Below, piece after piece: positions 49,059 to 61,913 of a stretch of DNA of 64,000 bases (position 1 is the stretch's first letter; each line of letters opens with the position of its first letter). This stretch comes from Adineta steineri (lineage: Eukaryota; Rotifera; Eurotatoria; Adinetida; Adinetidae), in assembly GCA_905250115.1 (NCBI GenBank), contig CAJNOI010000082.1, positions 357,403-421,402 on the forward strand, given 5' to 3'. The translations under genes were made by a program, and so were the position numbers. The notes under the pieces were generated by a model, which did no database searches, was not told where the DNA came from, and was given only the letters and a program-made list of their open reading frames with translations.

Positions 49059-49132
49059 GGGTGGGTGTGAGTGTGAGTGTCGGTGTAGGTATGACTATGA
49101 TATAAACATGATATCCACACCTACACCCTCAA
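49059..49132. repeat. TGTGGG-type hairpin 11
   Basis: GGGTGGGTGTGAGTGTGAG..., spacer containing GATATAAACATGATA, then ATCCACACCTACACCCTCAAG-type arm. The spacer word recurs in hairpin 15. Confidence 0.8.
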
Positions 49133-49849
49133 GATATTCTGTAACAAATTTCATGGATTGTAACGTTTTTCAAATGAATTAATGATAGGTTTGCAAATTC
49201 ATTATATTGATGTCATCTTTGAGACTTACTTTTAATGATGAAAACAATCGATCAACCACACTTAAAAAGAAAATTAACTGATATAATTCAATCCATTTAA
49301 TTGATATATCGTTTATCTATCGTTAATGTAAGTGTAATTATACATTATGTAGACACTCTGTTGAAAACCATCGTGAGATATAGCAGCTCGCACTATTCAA
49401 CTCTATTGTTAGTTTTCATTCACCTGTAAAATGTAAACAGCTTTTTAATGACAAATAGTCTGACACTTGGTGTCATTGTTTCATCGACTATATATAGTTG
49501 TGTACATCATAGATACTCCTTCAGTTTCATTTTTTTGCGCAGCATTTCTGATACTTTTTAGCTAGTTCTATTTGTTTAGCGGTCTTTATCACTGACCTTG
49601 AAAACCTCATTACAATATGAAAATGCCATTACTTGACAAGATCATCGGATACAAGAAGAGAAAGAAAGACAAGGAGTGAAGCAATTATTATCAAATCCTG
49701 ATAAATTAAAAAAGTTCGTAAATTAATAAAAATGACAAACAAATCAAGTATATTAACAAGACTCGTACGTGATGAAATAAAATGAAGACACATTGATTTA
49801 GATGCAACAAGAAATTCAACGAATGAAAAAAAGATGAAAGTAGACGACC

Positions 49850-50500
49850 TTATAAATGATTTTATACTAGGCGGAATCCTACCTTTATCATGTTGGTACG
49901 TTTATGGGCGACTAAACTAATAGTAAATGTTATAACTTATTCATCTCTCTATCATATTGGTCTAACAGTTAAACAAATCAGAAAGTTACAATCTTTACAA
50001 AAAAATCATTTTGAACGGGAATTAATAAAACCATTAGTTGCTGCTTCGAAAGAAGATATTCAATCTCGAACAATTTTATCACCGGTCAATTTAAATAAGA
50101 TATATGATGTTTGCGTTGAAAAACCAAAACAACAATTAAAGTTATCACCTGAATATCCAACAATAACATGTGATAGTTGGTGTGACAAATATAGACATGG
50201 GGCTTATATCTGTTTTACAATATATTATCTTGATTCGAATCTTAAACTGCATTAATATAGTCTAAAAACTGAAACATTTGATGGGCCACATACTGGAAAA
50301 ACTATTAAAGATATTTTATTATCTGTTGTCAACGATTTCAACTTAAATCACAACAATATAATTGTGGTGAGTAATACATGTAAAGTTTTTATAGATTATT
50401 TAACGCTTTTGTCTCTAAATAGGTTTCAGATAATGGTTCAAATATGAAGAAAGCATGAAAATTATTGAAAGTGTTCCACATTTTTTGTGTTACTCATTAT
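49850..50500 (+). pseudogene. hAT transposase relic
   Basis: Frames with stops encode hAT-type motifs in order: TITCDSWCDKYRHGAYICFT (~50160-50220), HTGKTIKDILLSVVNDF (~50290-50335), then after a probable 50-60 bp intron VSDNGSNMKKA (~50425). Stops (e.g. after LKLH, and after MKKA) show decay. The C-terminal dimerisation region is absent, and hairpin 12 follows. Confidence 0.7.
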
Positions 50501-50540
50501 GTTCGTATTTTGTTGATGAAAGATTATTTACCACAGTTAC

Positions 50541-50606
50541 GTGTGTGAGTGTGGGTGAGGGTGGGTGCGGGTAAGCGATGCATGTAATAGCTACATCCAC
50601 ACCCTT
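50541..50606. repeat. TGTGGG-type hairpin 12
   Basis: GTGTGTGAGTGTGGGTGAGG..., spacer, then CTACATCCACACCCTTATC. It separates the hAT relic from an unrelated transposase fragment. Confidence 0.75.
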
Positions 50607-51060
50607 ATCATAGGATATTACAGATGGTGTTGTTATTAATCGGAACAAGAGAATTCACTACGAATTGACCATGTCAAATATTACGAAAAAGGCCCGTCTT
50701 TTCTTCTAACATTGATGCTTAGTGAATCACATGGTACAATAGATATCGGTCACTGGATGAATCGTTTTATTGAAAGATATAAACAGGTGTATGGATTTTC
50801 CAATCCGTTTCCTATACCGCCAATCATTCATAGTGATGGAGCTTTAGTATTTCTTATTGCTGGTATTCAAATTTTTAATCATGATGAAATTATGGATCGA
50901 TATATAGAACGATGTTGGCGTATTGTACAACGCACAGTGACGCATGCCTGTCTAGGTCATTTTATGAAAAAGGTCAAAAGAAATGCTTTGAAAGATTTAA
51001 AGAAGAAGCAGGTAATTAATACTGATTCCTTTTCATTTGAATTTTTTATTCGATACTGAT
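50607..51060 (+). pseudogene. MULE-like transposase fragment
   Basis: DGVVINRNKRIHYEL then, after stops, a 115-codon frame (50712-51059) with SHGTIDIGHWMNRFIERY, PPIIHSDGALVFLIAGIQIF and THACLGHFMKKVKR. The D-x-(A)-L and C-x-x-H-F-M-K layout resembles MULE-type transposases in animals. Assignment is tentative. Confidence 0.4.
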
Positions 51061-51699
51061 AGGTTTCATTTAGAATGTGGTTAACGGCACATTTGATCAA
51101 CAGCAACACATTAGAGGAAATGAGCATTATCTGGCGTAGCATCTGTATTGTTCTTTAAAGTGTGTCGGTAACATCGAAGGGACAATTAGGGGTGTTACTT
51201 TATTTTTACTTTATAAATAAAGATAAAGTTAATCTTTATTTATGAAAATAAAATTAGAATAAAAAATACAGTATGATTTTTTAAAAATTTATAAAAATAA
51301 AGAACAAAGTATAAATTTTGTAAATTATAACAAAACAAATAATTCGTTGGTCTAACAATGACATAAATTAGTTAAAAGTTATTTCATAGAAGTGTGTTTA
51401 TGAGTTGAAAATTAATGCAAACGATAATACGTGAAAATAACAATATGTTAATATGCTTCTTTTAATCCCGTGTTACTTATTTCAATTAACTCTTTCGCAA
51501 TGATTGCAATGAAAATCAAATCTTTCTCATAATTTCTTGAAGTTATATACTATTTTTCGAAAAATAAAAGTAGATTTTATTGTAAGAGTTGCTACGATTC
51601 TAATTTGGTTAAAGTTCTACTGGAAATATAGTTATAATGCTTAAACACGAGCAATAGTTGCATTAGCAATGATATGCTTCACTAAATAACGTTGATAAT
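51061..51699. other. intergenic
   Basis: AT-rich, nothing recognised. Confidence 0.35.
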
Positions 51700-52700
51700 A
51701 AGCGTTAAATGTTCTAATTAAATTTCTTGTGGATAAAATGCTGCATTATCAAGAAACATTAAGATATGTCGTTTTTCTTTTTGCATTGATATATCAGGAT
51801 CGTTTGATCATTCTGTAAAAGTTTTGATGCCATCCATGCAGATCGATGACTAAACCATTCTACTGGTAATTTTTTCATATCGATATTTTTGAAACAACGT
51901 GGTTTAGCATACCTGTCTATAATGTGAATGAGAAAAAATTTATCATAAAAGAATACTAAATAAACGTTAACCTACCAATTACAACAGGTTTTAGTTTCTC
52001 AGTTCCAAGCATGTTAGAACATAACATATCAGTATAACGATCGATTATACATTAGTTTATAGAATAATGACGTCTCATCGCAGTTGAAAATATTATTAGG
52101 ATCGTAATTTTCAATAATCGAGTCTAAATGACTCCTCCAGTCATTGACTACAATTTTACAAAAATTGATGTTGTATTTGGTGTGTAAGTGATCATACCAA
52201 CCATTATTTGCATGAAAATTCGTCGATTCATCGAGTTTTTGAGCAAAATCGTGGGCATATTCTTGACGTACAGGACCAGATATTGGAATATTCTTGGTAC
52301 AAGTGCAGAATGAGACCACTATTGGCAGTTGTTGTGCTCGACCTACTATCTCGGGATGTGGGTGTAGATGTTCGATTTCAATACACTATCTACATCCACT
52401 CTTTTGGAGTAAAATAAAGCTTCACATGCTTTGAGTATTGACTAATTCCTTTTTGCAACGCAAGACCTTTCCCTCTGAATAGTAATGTTGGACCTTAAGT
52501 GCTGGCTCTTCGAATATAGTTATAACAGTCTGTCGCGCGTTGATTGACTTCAGATAACGGTAGTTTTTGATTTCTTTTTGGACGCTGTAACGATATACGA
52601 TGTCGTACTATAAATCAATAATACCGTTTGATTTATTGAGCTTCGCGTTTCAGTTCTTTAGATAAATTCGTACCTTGACGAACTAATTGTTTGAATGAAA
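51700..52700 (-). pseudogene. pogo/Tigger-type transposase relic
   Basis: On the minus strand from ~52690 down: a CENP-B-like N-terminal piece (NQRATDCYNYIRRAST), then after hairpin 13 NIPISGPVRQEYAHDFAQKL, a Tigger-like second helix-turn-helix, and YDPNNIFNCDETSLFYKL, which carries the first catalytic Asp. After a gap come AKPRCFKNIDMKKLPVEWF and CFLDNAAFYPQ with the second Asp in LDNAA. Frame shifts, stops and a hairpin between domains show it is dead. Confidence 0.75.
52353..52402. repeat. TGTGGG-type hairpin 13, inside a transposase relic
   Basis: GGGATGTGGGTGTAGATGTT, spacer with ATTTCAATACACTA, then CTACATCCACTC. The spacer word recurs in hairpin 17. Confidence 0.7.
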
Positions 52701-53349
52701 TTCTTTCAAAATGAGCTTCATTTGAAGGTACATCTGGATCTGGAGGTGTTTGACGTTCTTTAAACCTTTTAATCAAACGTTTAATACATGTGTATAATGA
52801 GCACAGTATCTATATAATATAAATGAAGCAAAGAAACAAAAAAAAATTAATGGGAAAAGAGAAAGAGCACTAATGAACAGAATATTTGTGTTTTAAAATA
52901 AACTATCTTAAAAATCATTTGGAGAAACTCAACTAAAAAGGATAACCAGAATATTAATCGAAAAGATTAAGGACCAACAAGTACATTATCACGAACAATG
53001 ATATCATCAAATAGTAATAGTTGTATTTCATCATCAGTTCCAGTACCAAGCTTAGCATATGAGATATTATTGGAAGATATTAAACATTTAAAAGATGAAA
53101 ATGAACATCTTAGAAAGGATTGGCTGCCAAATTAGACTGTATAAAATTGTTTTTATTATTTGTTATAATTTTTTATATACTTTTGAAATAGGCCAGCAAC
53201 TGATTTAACAGATTTTGTTCTATGCATACCTCGAGTAATACTCACCGAATCGAAATATTAACCATCTTGATTATTCAATAAAGAATATAACATATATTTA
53301 TGCTAACGTGATTCTATAAGTAATTATCTATAAACAAAAAAATTGCAAT
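52701..53349. other. intergenic
   Basis: Small broken + strand coding-like piece at ~53000-53135 (ILLEDIKHLKDENEHLRKD); too short to assign. Confidence 0.3.
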
Positions 53350-53733
53350 TCAGGAAAGTACGTTGAACATGAAATGTATCAACATTATAAGAAAATCTCC
53401 AAAACTATGATCAATAAATCGTTTAGCATAGATAACTGGCTTCTGTGCAAGACTATCATTATTTCTGTAATTTAATAAAAATGAATAATGAAATAATGGA
53501 GAAACTGATAACGTAGGAAATAAATGATAATACGAATATGGGTGATGTCTCACATAAGTTATAAATGAATCCGTATTCCAGCACCACAGAAGTATCATCA
53601 TTTGCTCATGCGAAAATCCACCATAGATAAAGGTTAAATATCGTCGACCAGAATCTTTTAGAAAAATTTCATCTTGTATTAATTGATAAATACCACGAGT
53701 ATCTTGAGGGAATTCTATATTTATTTTATCCAA
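53350..53733 (-). CDS. orphan 127-codon frame
   Basis: A protein-like minus-strand frame rich in aromatic residues (GRRYLTFIYGGFSHEQ, HHPYSYYHLF), without signal peptide. TTATTCC just before the ATG in an AT-rich tract gives no promoter clue. It may be one exon of a larger gene or a relic; not recognised. Confidence 0.3.
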   Translation of the reverse strand: MDKINIEFPQDTRGIYQLIQDEIFLKDSGRRYLTFIYGGFSHEQMMILLWCWNTDSFITYVRHHPYSYYHLFPTLSVSPLFHYSFLLNYRNNDSLAQKPVIYAKRFIDHSFGDFLIMLIHFMFNVLS

Positions 53734-53926
53734 TTTATTCCTATGAATATAATAAATATATATTATTTAAAAATATAATATAAGTTATTTAGACATTTTT
53801 TAACTTTTGAACAATTCCTTTTTTTTGGTTTTTTATTCCTCCAAATGTAATATAACTTATCTTTTTAGAATTTCTCAAAAAGCACGATTACATGATGCAG
53901 CTTCAACTGGTACAATCGTGCTAAAT

Positions 53927-53990
53927 TGAGGGTGTGGGTGTGGATGTCTTTTCTTCTGTCAAACACGCATAGAAATACCCATCCACACCC
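53927..53990. repeat. TGTGGG-type hairpin 14
   Basis: GAGGGTGTGGGTGTGGATGT, a 30-bp pyrimidine-rich spacer, then ATACCCATCCACACCCATTC. A good reference copy. Confidence 0.8.
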
Positions 53991-54679
53991 ATTCGCGTTA
54001 ATAGTTCTCGCTTGTAAAGCATAAGTTTTATTCTAAATAATTTCAGATAAGAAATATCCGTTAGTATTAATCAATGAACATCTTGAAATTAATATCATCT
54101 GAAGCAAATTTCTTTTTTGTATTCTTGACGCATACGGACCTCAAGAATATTCTATAGCACATATCGTTTTTCTTCAATAGAATACCTAAATAGTTATATA
54201 AGTTTTTATTTTATTTTTGATGTGATTTTTCATGGAATCGTATTTTCGATATATGCATGAATAATAAATGAAAAAAAAATTACGTACTCGAGAGCCCTGC
54301 TTCTGTGGTTCTTTCATCCTGGAGTAGATCTTTTTTTTGATTCAGTAGTACCAATGGATAGCTCTATGTAAGAGCTATCGATTAATAATTAATTCAGGAT
54401 CATAGACTATTTCATTTGTCTAGAATCATGAGTTTCAATATCAGAATATAGAGTGTTGATATTGGTATCGCTTATTATATACCACCATCGCACAGAATCG
54501 TGAAATTTCCTAAAAAAACATAAGAAAATTGTTATTTCAATTATCTCGAGTTTTATTTAGAACAGATTCAAAATTAATTACACAAAATCTTGTCAGGATA
54601 AATATAAGAACAAATAAATACTTTTATAAATTATAAGTTACAAGAGAACAAAGGAAAAAAATAGTTTTAAAGTAACTAG

Positions 54680-55690
54680 TTTAATTTGACTACTTTTTCC
54701 AAAAATCAGTTAATTTTAATTGTTTATTTTTTTCATTTAATAAAATTTTATCCTGTTCTGCAGCTAATGTAACTGCGGTTTGAATTTGTTGTTCATCCTC
54801 GTCTTCATAAATATTTAATAATAGACAACTAACTACAGCTGGATCAAACGTATAATTTGGAAGGGTTCTTGGTGTTATTCGAATATTATCAGTTCATATA
54901 TATCCCATTTTTTTAAATTCTTCCTTAAAGTTGGTGCTTGATTTTGTACGTATCCATGCTGTCAGTGTAAGGGTGTGGGTATGGGTGTGACTGCGATATA
55001 AACATGATACACTCACCCATAGCCGCATTCAACACAAGAATAATTGGAACCATCAGATTATTGCAGTAGAATCGAATGATACAAAACGAGAAATAAAAGA
55101 AAGTCTACTAATGAATTTGATACATAACAGAACAAATAAGGTGGTTTATTCTCAAAAAAAAGTCACAATCTGAATATATTTTGAAAAAACATTATCAGAC
55201 ACACATTCTTGGGGAAGAGAATGAAATTTAAAAGTTTAGTAAATTCTAACGTTTGAATTGACTAGATTACACTTGTTTGTTCCTATACTGTATATATTCC
55301 TATCGTTTCTAATGTTTGTTATTGGTTTTCTTTTTGACTGATGATGTGAAAAGTTTCACGAAACGTCTCTCGAATAAAAAAGTGATCAGATCGGTGTCTA
55401 TTATTCTACTATTCATTCTTATACATCGATTAACTGTACCATTAAATTCATCTTTTCTATTTTCCCTTCTTTATAAACTCACTGAAACCATTGAATACGT
55501 TTAGTTGGATTAGTAGTATTTTCAATAACATTATTATCAAAATTATCTGCACATAATTGACAACGACCGAGTATATATTGTTCTTCTTGTTCATTACAAA
55601 GAAGCATGAACGCAAATTCTTGAAGTAAATTCAAATCAACACATAGTCGAATATATTTTGATAATGATGTTAACAGTAAATTGACATTTT
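54680..55690 (-). pseudogene. unassigned transposon-like coding relic
   Basis: Two minus-strand coding-like pieces: 55690-55500 (CQLCADNFDNNVIENTTNPT then KRIQWFQ and stop) and 54960-54675 (AWIRTKSSTNFKEEFKK, stop, then RTLPNYTFDPAVVSCLLL ... LTDFWKK and stop). Hairpin 15 lies between them. Composition and ending resemble transposase C-termini, but I cannot name the family. Confidence 0.3.
54969..55020. repeat. TGTGGG-type hairpin 15
   Basis: AAGGGTGTGGGTATGGGTGT, GATATAAACATGATA spacer, then CACTCACCCATAGCC. Spacer shared with hairpin 11. Confidence 0.75.
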
Positions 55691-55756
55691 CATGGTATTA
55701 ACAAAGGCAACTACGATGAGGCATTCACGAATGTACCGGTATATTCATTAGACGTA

Positions 55757-55785
55757 AGGATGTGTGGATGTGGGTGTGGATGTCT
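55757..55785. repeat. half TGTGGG-type hairpin 16
   Basis: GGATGTGTGGATGTGGGTGT followed by GGATGTCTTCTCT, as in the left half of hairpin 14; the right arm is missing. Confidence 0.65.
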
Positions 55786-57440
55786 TCTCTGATAAAAGAA
55801 GAAATAAACATAGTTATTATATGTATATATATATTTTTATAAGAGCCTAAATATAGATGATTATTTTAAAATCTAGTTCTATTATTGAATTCGAGGAAAT
55901 CTATTAAAAATATTTTATAACAAAATTAAACAATGAATATATTATTTAGTAATTATTTTAATAAATATAGTTTTCTAAATATATATATACTTACAATGTA
56001 TGGCACGAACAGTACTTGTAGAAACTGTTGAAAGACGTTCCTGAGCACGTTCGTGACGTGTTGGATAATGTTTTGACAGGTTGTGGTTAACTTTTTCTCC
56101 TTACAGGTTAATATTTGCTTGTAAGTAAGATCTATTATTCTACAATATTTTTTTTAATTCTTTTTTCTTCTGTTGTTGTTGTTATTTATCTTTTTCTTCT
56201 AAAAAATTATAAATATTGATTATTGATAATGTCAAAAAAATCCTAAATTCTAGTTATATTTTCGTCAAATTTTTTATCAAAAAAAAATAGTAGATAATCG
56301 AGAGAACAATTCTTTTTTTCTTTACTATGAATTACAATTTAATAAAATTTTTTCAATTAGAATTATCTTTTTTCAAATTTCAAATTCTTTTAAAGTAATT
56401 TAGCTGATTTCCCATTTAATAAACGATATCAGAAATATTCTTTGTTTTCTTGTAAACTCATTTCGTTTTTATAATTTTGGTTAGATATGTTTGTTTCAAA
56501 TTAAAATCAATTGAAATCAAAATTTGTTTTATTTTTCAGTAGAAAATGTTGCTATTGTTTTTATTACTCAAATTCTTTTTTCAATCTTTTTTTGGTTTTT
56601 TTAACATACCACTCGATTCGTCGAGTGCTATTCGAGGTATCTTAAGAACAAAACTTGTTGTATCAGTTGTTGGTCTATTTTTAAATTTTATGAAAATTAT
56701 AGCAAATAATGAAATTTTTTTAAAATATCCTACTGTAACATTAGTCGTTTTGTTAAATCTTCATTTTCCTCTTTTAATTTTTCATATTTTTAAAATAATA
56801 TATTATGACGTTCCAATGAAATTTCATAAGCAAAAGTTGTTGAATTATTATTATTATTACTACTATTGTTTGCAGATGACATATTTAAATGATATTTTCT
56901 TTTTTAATGAAAATAATTCGAATACGAATATCATGTGATTATGTTTAGGATAGAACAGAAACCAATAATAATGATTGATTATAATTAATAATGAATTATC
57001 AAACGAGTAAGTCGTATTATATTTTTTATTGAGAACGCTGATTATGATTCCATATATTATAATACCAATGTATTGAGTTGTATGTTTCCGTAACCACTTC
57101 ATAAATGATTTCAGAATAGAGATAGCACCATTCATTTCTCTATAGTTTGGCCCTTCTAGCAAAATTGGTTCTTTCCAAATTGATTTTTATGGTACTCCTA
57201 TACTTTAGAAATATTTTAGTAAAATTCAATTTATTTTTAACAGAAATTGTTGTAGAGTAGTAAGAGACGTAAAATGGATATTTCTGACTGTTTTACATTT
57301 TATTCATTCATATTTCGTTTAATAAATTAATAAGCACTCTTTCCTGAACAATATCAATTCAATAATATTTATTTGTAAGATATATCTAATCGCAACTCAT
57401 ATTGTATTTCAGTAATTTTTATGAACATTAATCCATATTG
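55786..57440. other. AT-rich intergenic
   Basis: 1.65 kb with low-complexity A/T runs and random frames. Nothing supportable. Confidence 0.4.
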
Positions 57441-57446
57441 CGCAAA

Positions 57447-58378
57447 ATGACATCACCTATTCTTCTTAAAGCTCCGTTTAGCAGTGAAATAATTGGCGTT
57501 TCATTTACCAAAATATTCATCAATTATCGAAGATCGAAGAACAAAATGTTAAGACTTATTCAAGCTATTGATGAATTAATACAATTTGGTATTCTTAAAA
57601 GGTGTTAAGGATAATCGATACGCTGTTACTGCACGAAAAGAAACTTATTTAAAAACATCATCAGCTACTATTCGCGGTGATACTGACATGCTTAATTATC
57701 TTCAATCAATTGGCGTCGATATTGATACTTATGAACATGTATATCTTTCGTCACCATTACTAATAAACATGGAATTAACTACGTTTACAACTAATTTTAT
57801 TTTATTTGATGACGATAATATTTAGTACTGCCATCTATTTAATGATGTTCGTATACAAAACGAAATGGAAGAACGATTGTCAAAACAAATGGTCCAATAT
57901 AGAATGTCGTTTGATCAAAAACAAAATTATATGCCACCATTATCTCAAATTACTGCACAAGGTGAAGTTAAATTTATTTTAAACGAATAAAAGTGTTATT
58001 CAATTAAATTTTTTCTGACATATAGATAATTTGATTATTGACAGCCGGTAACAGTGTAATCGTGATCAAACTCTAACTAATAATAATGATAATATTGATA
58101 ACAGTTCTAATAGTCATTTATCGACTTTAATTTTTACACCACACCGTTCAAATAATAATCCATCATGAAACTCGTTATTGTCTCGTTCTAAAAACTCTTC
58201 TCAACTATCTGAATTACTGAATACAAACAATACTATTAAACCACGAAACCATCTCCTTATCGATCGAACAACTGAATCGGATAATCATCTTCGAAACGAA
58301 CTGTTACCTTTAGTTAATAATAATACGAACCGCTTAAGTAATATGCTTGATTCTACTCCATTAAATATTGAATAATCA
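57447..58378 (+). pseudogene. decayed coding region, unassigned
   Basis: Coding-like + strand pieces in different frames: ITSPILLKAPFSSEIIGVSF (~57450), AIDELIQFGIL (~57565), a 79-codon piece (57586-57825) with DMLNYLQSIGVDIDTYEHVY, a further piece to ~57989, then an Asn/Ser-rich stretch (57178-58375 in part; frame 58178-58375). Stops and frame changes separate them. It may be an accessory ORF of a transposon; no family recognised. Confidence 0.35.
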
Positions 58379-58537
58379 GGTGAGTCTACTTTATAAACTT
58401 TGATATTTTTTTAAACAACATATTAATACATACTTTTCGGGTTCAACTGCGAGTACGACGGAAAATATTCTTAATAATCCAACATCTTCTTAACGAAATG
58501 AATTAGAAACAAATAATCATGCACAAAATCAATGTAA

Positions 58538-58605
58538 GAGGGTGTGGGTTGTGGGTGTGACAGTAGAATTCCAATACACTACTCGTACGCACCCACACTC
58601 TCAAG
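58538..58605. repeat. TGTGGG-type hairpin 17
   Basis: GAGGGTGTGGGTTGTGGGTG, spacer with ATTCCAATACACTAC, then GCACCCACACTCTCAAG. Spacer related to hairpin 13. Confidence 0.75.
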
Positions 58606-59269
58606 TGCTAACAAATACAAAAAGAGCAGATTCACCAGTTTCTAACTTCAGCAAAACGAACTTCAGTACACTCAACAAACTGGATTTCATCCGCTAGTCC
58701 ACTCACATCCATCCCCAAGATCTGATTTCACTCCCGACTAAAATCGTCACCCATCCTTACGATTACTATACTCTATCACCCAATAGGGCGCCCATATTCT
58801 CACACACTGATTTGTTGCTTGCCGTAATATTCTGGATGTTTGATTGATCGACAAAACTGATCAATCAGACACCGACTAAATATTCGAGTTTTCGTGTGCT
58901 CACCTCATCCTTTCAAGATTGACAATAAAACCTTCATGGCTTTATCTATCATTTAATGAAAATAGTTGATAAAGTTAAGGTAAATAACCAAGATATAGTA
59001 AATTTTATACGGAATTTGGAGCAAATCAACGACAAAGAGTATGAATTTGAGAGAGAATTCATAGAATTTTAATGATTTATATAAGTGAGAAAAGATTCTA
59101 CAATATATTCGTTCGCTCTATCATCTATTTACGTAGATTGTATAATTATTTATAAAAAAAAACTCTTCAGAAAATAATAAGACGTTTGTCTATAAATTAT
59201 ATGGCAATGTAAAACAATTGGGAAAAACTAGTTGATCATTATTGTCCCACAATTTTGTAACTTAACCAA
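58606..59269. other. intergenic
   Basis: No supported feature. Confidence 0.35.
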
Positions 59270-60376
59270 TTAATTATTCTTCTGTGCTTGTGTTTCAAGA
59301 ATTGTTTCGGGTGCAGTTCGATGCGAGCGCATCTTAGAAAATGCAGTTTGAGTTCGATTCGGTACACTTGTATTTCTTGATTGGAGCTGATCTTTTATTG
59401 TAGGATTAGCATCGACAGCTGACAATCTTCGTAAAACACTAAGAGTATTTGGTTTCTTCTTCCGACATTTCGAAATAACTGGTACTTTGTCTCTTATATC
59501 TTTTGGCAATGTAACCATTACAAAAAGAGGTGAAAAAAGACTTGGAACGTAGAATGTATAAATTAATACTTGTGTATAAATATCTAAAGCAAATGTTGAT
59601 GAACCATAAGTTTCGCCTAAAGTAACAATACAATAAGGTAAACTAGCAATAAGTTGTGAACAACAAATTGCTGTCAACTGCAGAATCATTCGACGATTTT
59701 TCCTCCATTTACTTGCTGTATTGGCTGAAAGTCTTTTTAAACAACTAACTCTTACGATTATAATAAGATTGAAAAGCACTGTTATAGCAGTTGGTAGAAA
59801 TGTATCAAAAAGATCGTCCCAGGTAACATAAAAGGTAACAAGTAAAAACTGTGGCCCATTACACCATACTTTAGAATAATCAAATGTAGTATTACTATAA
59901 GGAAAAAATACAATAAAATATAAATGAAGACAAGGTAAATATAACCAAATACAAATCATGGGTAAAAAATGACAGTATAGTTTATATTTCATTAGAAATG
60001 CTTTATGAAATATAAGTAAATATCGATTAATAGATGTTAACATTGTAAATTGAATTGACATAGTAGTCCAAACATAATACCAATAATTCCAAAATATACA
60101 AAACCTTTTTGTTTCTATTAGAACTCGATTTCTTATAAGAAAACCAATTGTCATTGGTAATTCAGTTTGAACTACTAGATAACCAGTAATTAATAGACAT
60201 AAAAGGGTATGATTATTTATTTTTCGAAATAATACTTTATAGTGTCGACAAATATGATAAAAATAAAAGTAGAAGAAAAATAATGATATGACAGAAAATG
60301 GACAGAAGAAAATAAGCCAAAATAATCGACTTGCAAATGTTTGAAGAATTTCGGTATCGTCGTCTGTATTGTTCAT
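59270..60376 (-). CDS. rhodopsin-like 7TM receptor, single exon
   Basis: 368 aa from the second Met (MNNTDDDTE, with an N-glycosylation site); an upstream in-frame Met at 60424 adds 16 residues and is less likely. Seven hydrophobic segments are visible, the first FWLIFFCPFSVISLFFFYFY. The DRY position reads INRYLLIFH, TM6 begins RRMILQLTAICC with a basic loop before it, and TM7 ends SPLFVMVTLPK. The C-tail is Ser/Thr- and Arg-rich. It resembles the receptor at 9395-10399 (shared RYLLIFH/RHILIFH region). Orphan rotifer receptor family; ligand unknown. Confidence 0.8.
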   Translation of the reverse strand: MNNTDDDTEILQTFASRLFWLIFFCPFSVISLFFFYFYFYHICRHYKVLFRKINNHTLLCLLITGYLVVQTELPMTIGFLIRNRVLIETKRFCIFWNYWYYVWTTMSIQFTMLTSINRYLLIFHKAFLMKYKLYCHFLPMICIWLYLPCLHLYFIVFFPYSNTTFDYSKVWCNGPQFLLVTFYVTWDDLFDTFLPTAITVLFNLIIIVRVSCLKRLSANTASKWRKNRRMILQLTAICCSQLIASLPYCIVTLGETYGSSTFALDIYTQVLIYTFYVPSLFSPLFVMVTLPKDIRDKVPVISKCRKKKPNTLSVLRRLSAVDANPTIKDQLQSRNTSVPNRTQTAFSKMRSHRTAPETILETQAQKNN

Positions 60377-61411
60377 GATAATAAGATTTTTAAACTCAAT
60401 ATACAAGTTGATGTCTTTAATCAAGAAGAAAATGTAAGCTACTTACTCTTTTTTTCTTGCTTATATATATATATATAGTATTTTCTACTTGAAGGAATCT
60501 AATTATGAAATGGAAAATAATAAAAAAACTAATGATCGTAAGCATAAAATGGAAGCGTAGGAACAGAAAGTCTATATATACATACATTAACAGAAACAAA
60601 ATATAGATATAATAGAAAGAAGTACATTAACAAAAAGAAAAAAAGTATTCTTGAAAGTGACATCGCTGTGCGTAGATGCCGCCAGTCCTATTATGTCATA
60701 TTTACTTAATAATATAAATGTATAAAGTAATACTTGCAGATACAATGTATTCTACTCTTTTTTTATATCGGCATATTTATAATGTATAGACAATACTTTT
60801 GTTTACGAGAACTAAATCGTATAAATCAGTATAAATGTTTCTTCAACGAATGACATTAATTCACAAGATTAATGTTACAAGCTCAATCTTTATTTGTTCT
60901 TTTATGAATAGATAAGAAAAAATGACAAATGTTTCTGAAAGCCTGGACAGATTAATAGACCTGGATCTTCTATTATATCATTTGAAAATCATGTTATTGT
61001 AGACGTATAGAGATGAATTTGGTGAATATCTCTTACTATCACACTATTTTATTATGTAATAGATATTTTATTTATCTACATTACTTTAGAAATAAAATTT
61101 CAGAAAAGAAATACTTATATTTTTTAACATGCTAGACAGTATACACAAAATGCTCAATTAAAAACTAATTTCATTTAAATAACTAAGGAAAAAAGTTTAT
61201 AAATAGAATAGAATGAAAGAATTCAAATAATCATTATGTGCACTATTTCCTATATATGTTTTCTACGTCTACGAAGCACATTCGATGTTATTCAAGATAC
61301 TATGAACTATTTAGACTGAAGAAAAAGCAGCAGAAAATTCTTTAGCGTAACTCTAAAACACACATATACAGAAAAATATTTAAAAAGAAACTGACTATTA
61401 GAAATGAAAAA

Positions 61412-61485
61412 TCAAGGGGTGGTCTTCTAATACGTCTTTTGAATAATTTATTTCAATGGGATGTCTTTTAATTTGTCCGGAACTT
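61412..61485. mobile_element. solo remnant of the outer transposon's terminal region
   Basis: GGGGTGGTCTTCTAATACG matches the left inner-terminal region at ~10660-10680, followed by GGGATGTCTTTTAATTTG. Shows the outer family has other copies. Confidence 0.65.
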
Positions 61486-61913
61486 TATGAAAATAATGAA
61501 GGAAACTGTAATTATAGCTTGATTTCAAAAGATGAGTAACTATTCTTATTAAAAGTTCGTCATTTTATTAGATTCAAGAAACGTATGCTATTTTATGAAC
61601 TCATTATTTCATAACGAGCTTTATGTATATTCTTAGACCTAACACTTACACTTATTCCAATAACAACTATGACTATTTGTGTTTTTCTTATTTAAAAGAA
61701 TTTTACTAATAAATAAGAACATCGTTCTATAAATGTTTCATCGTAGCAACAATAAGTAATAGATGCTTTGTATTATGAATCTAAAAACATTGTTAGGTCA
61801 CCGTTGTATAGACATCAACTTTGTTAGTGATTTGTCTACTGATGAAATCGTTGCATTGTAGTCGCTGTACAAAAATATTATAAAGTAATTTCGATAATCA
61901 TATAAATTATATT

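Larger units (their letters stand above)
47842..49849. other. intergenic with two hairpins
   Basis: 2 kb with no gene recognised; holds hairpins 10 and 11. Confidence 0.4.

Noticed and set aside
56546-56938. Phe/Leu-rich 130-codon frame resembling a membrane protein
   Set aside because: Composition follows the T-rich DNA and there is no recognisable motif.
6787-58605. Hairpins read as CRISPR repeats or bacterial terminators
   Set aside because: They are dispersed, vary in spacer, and the genes around them are intron-bearing animal genes.
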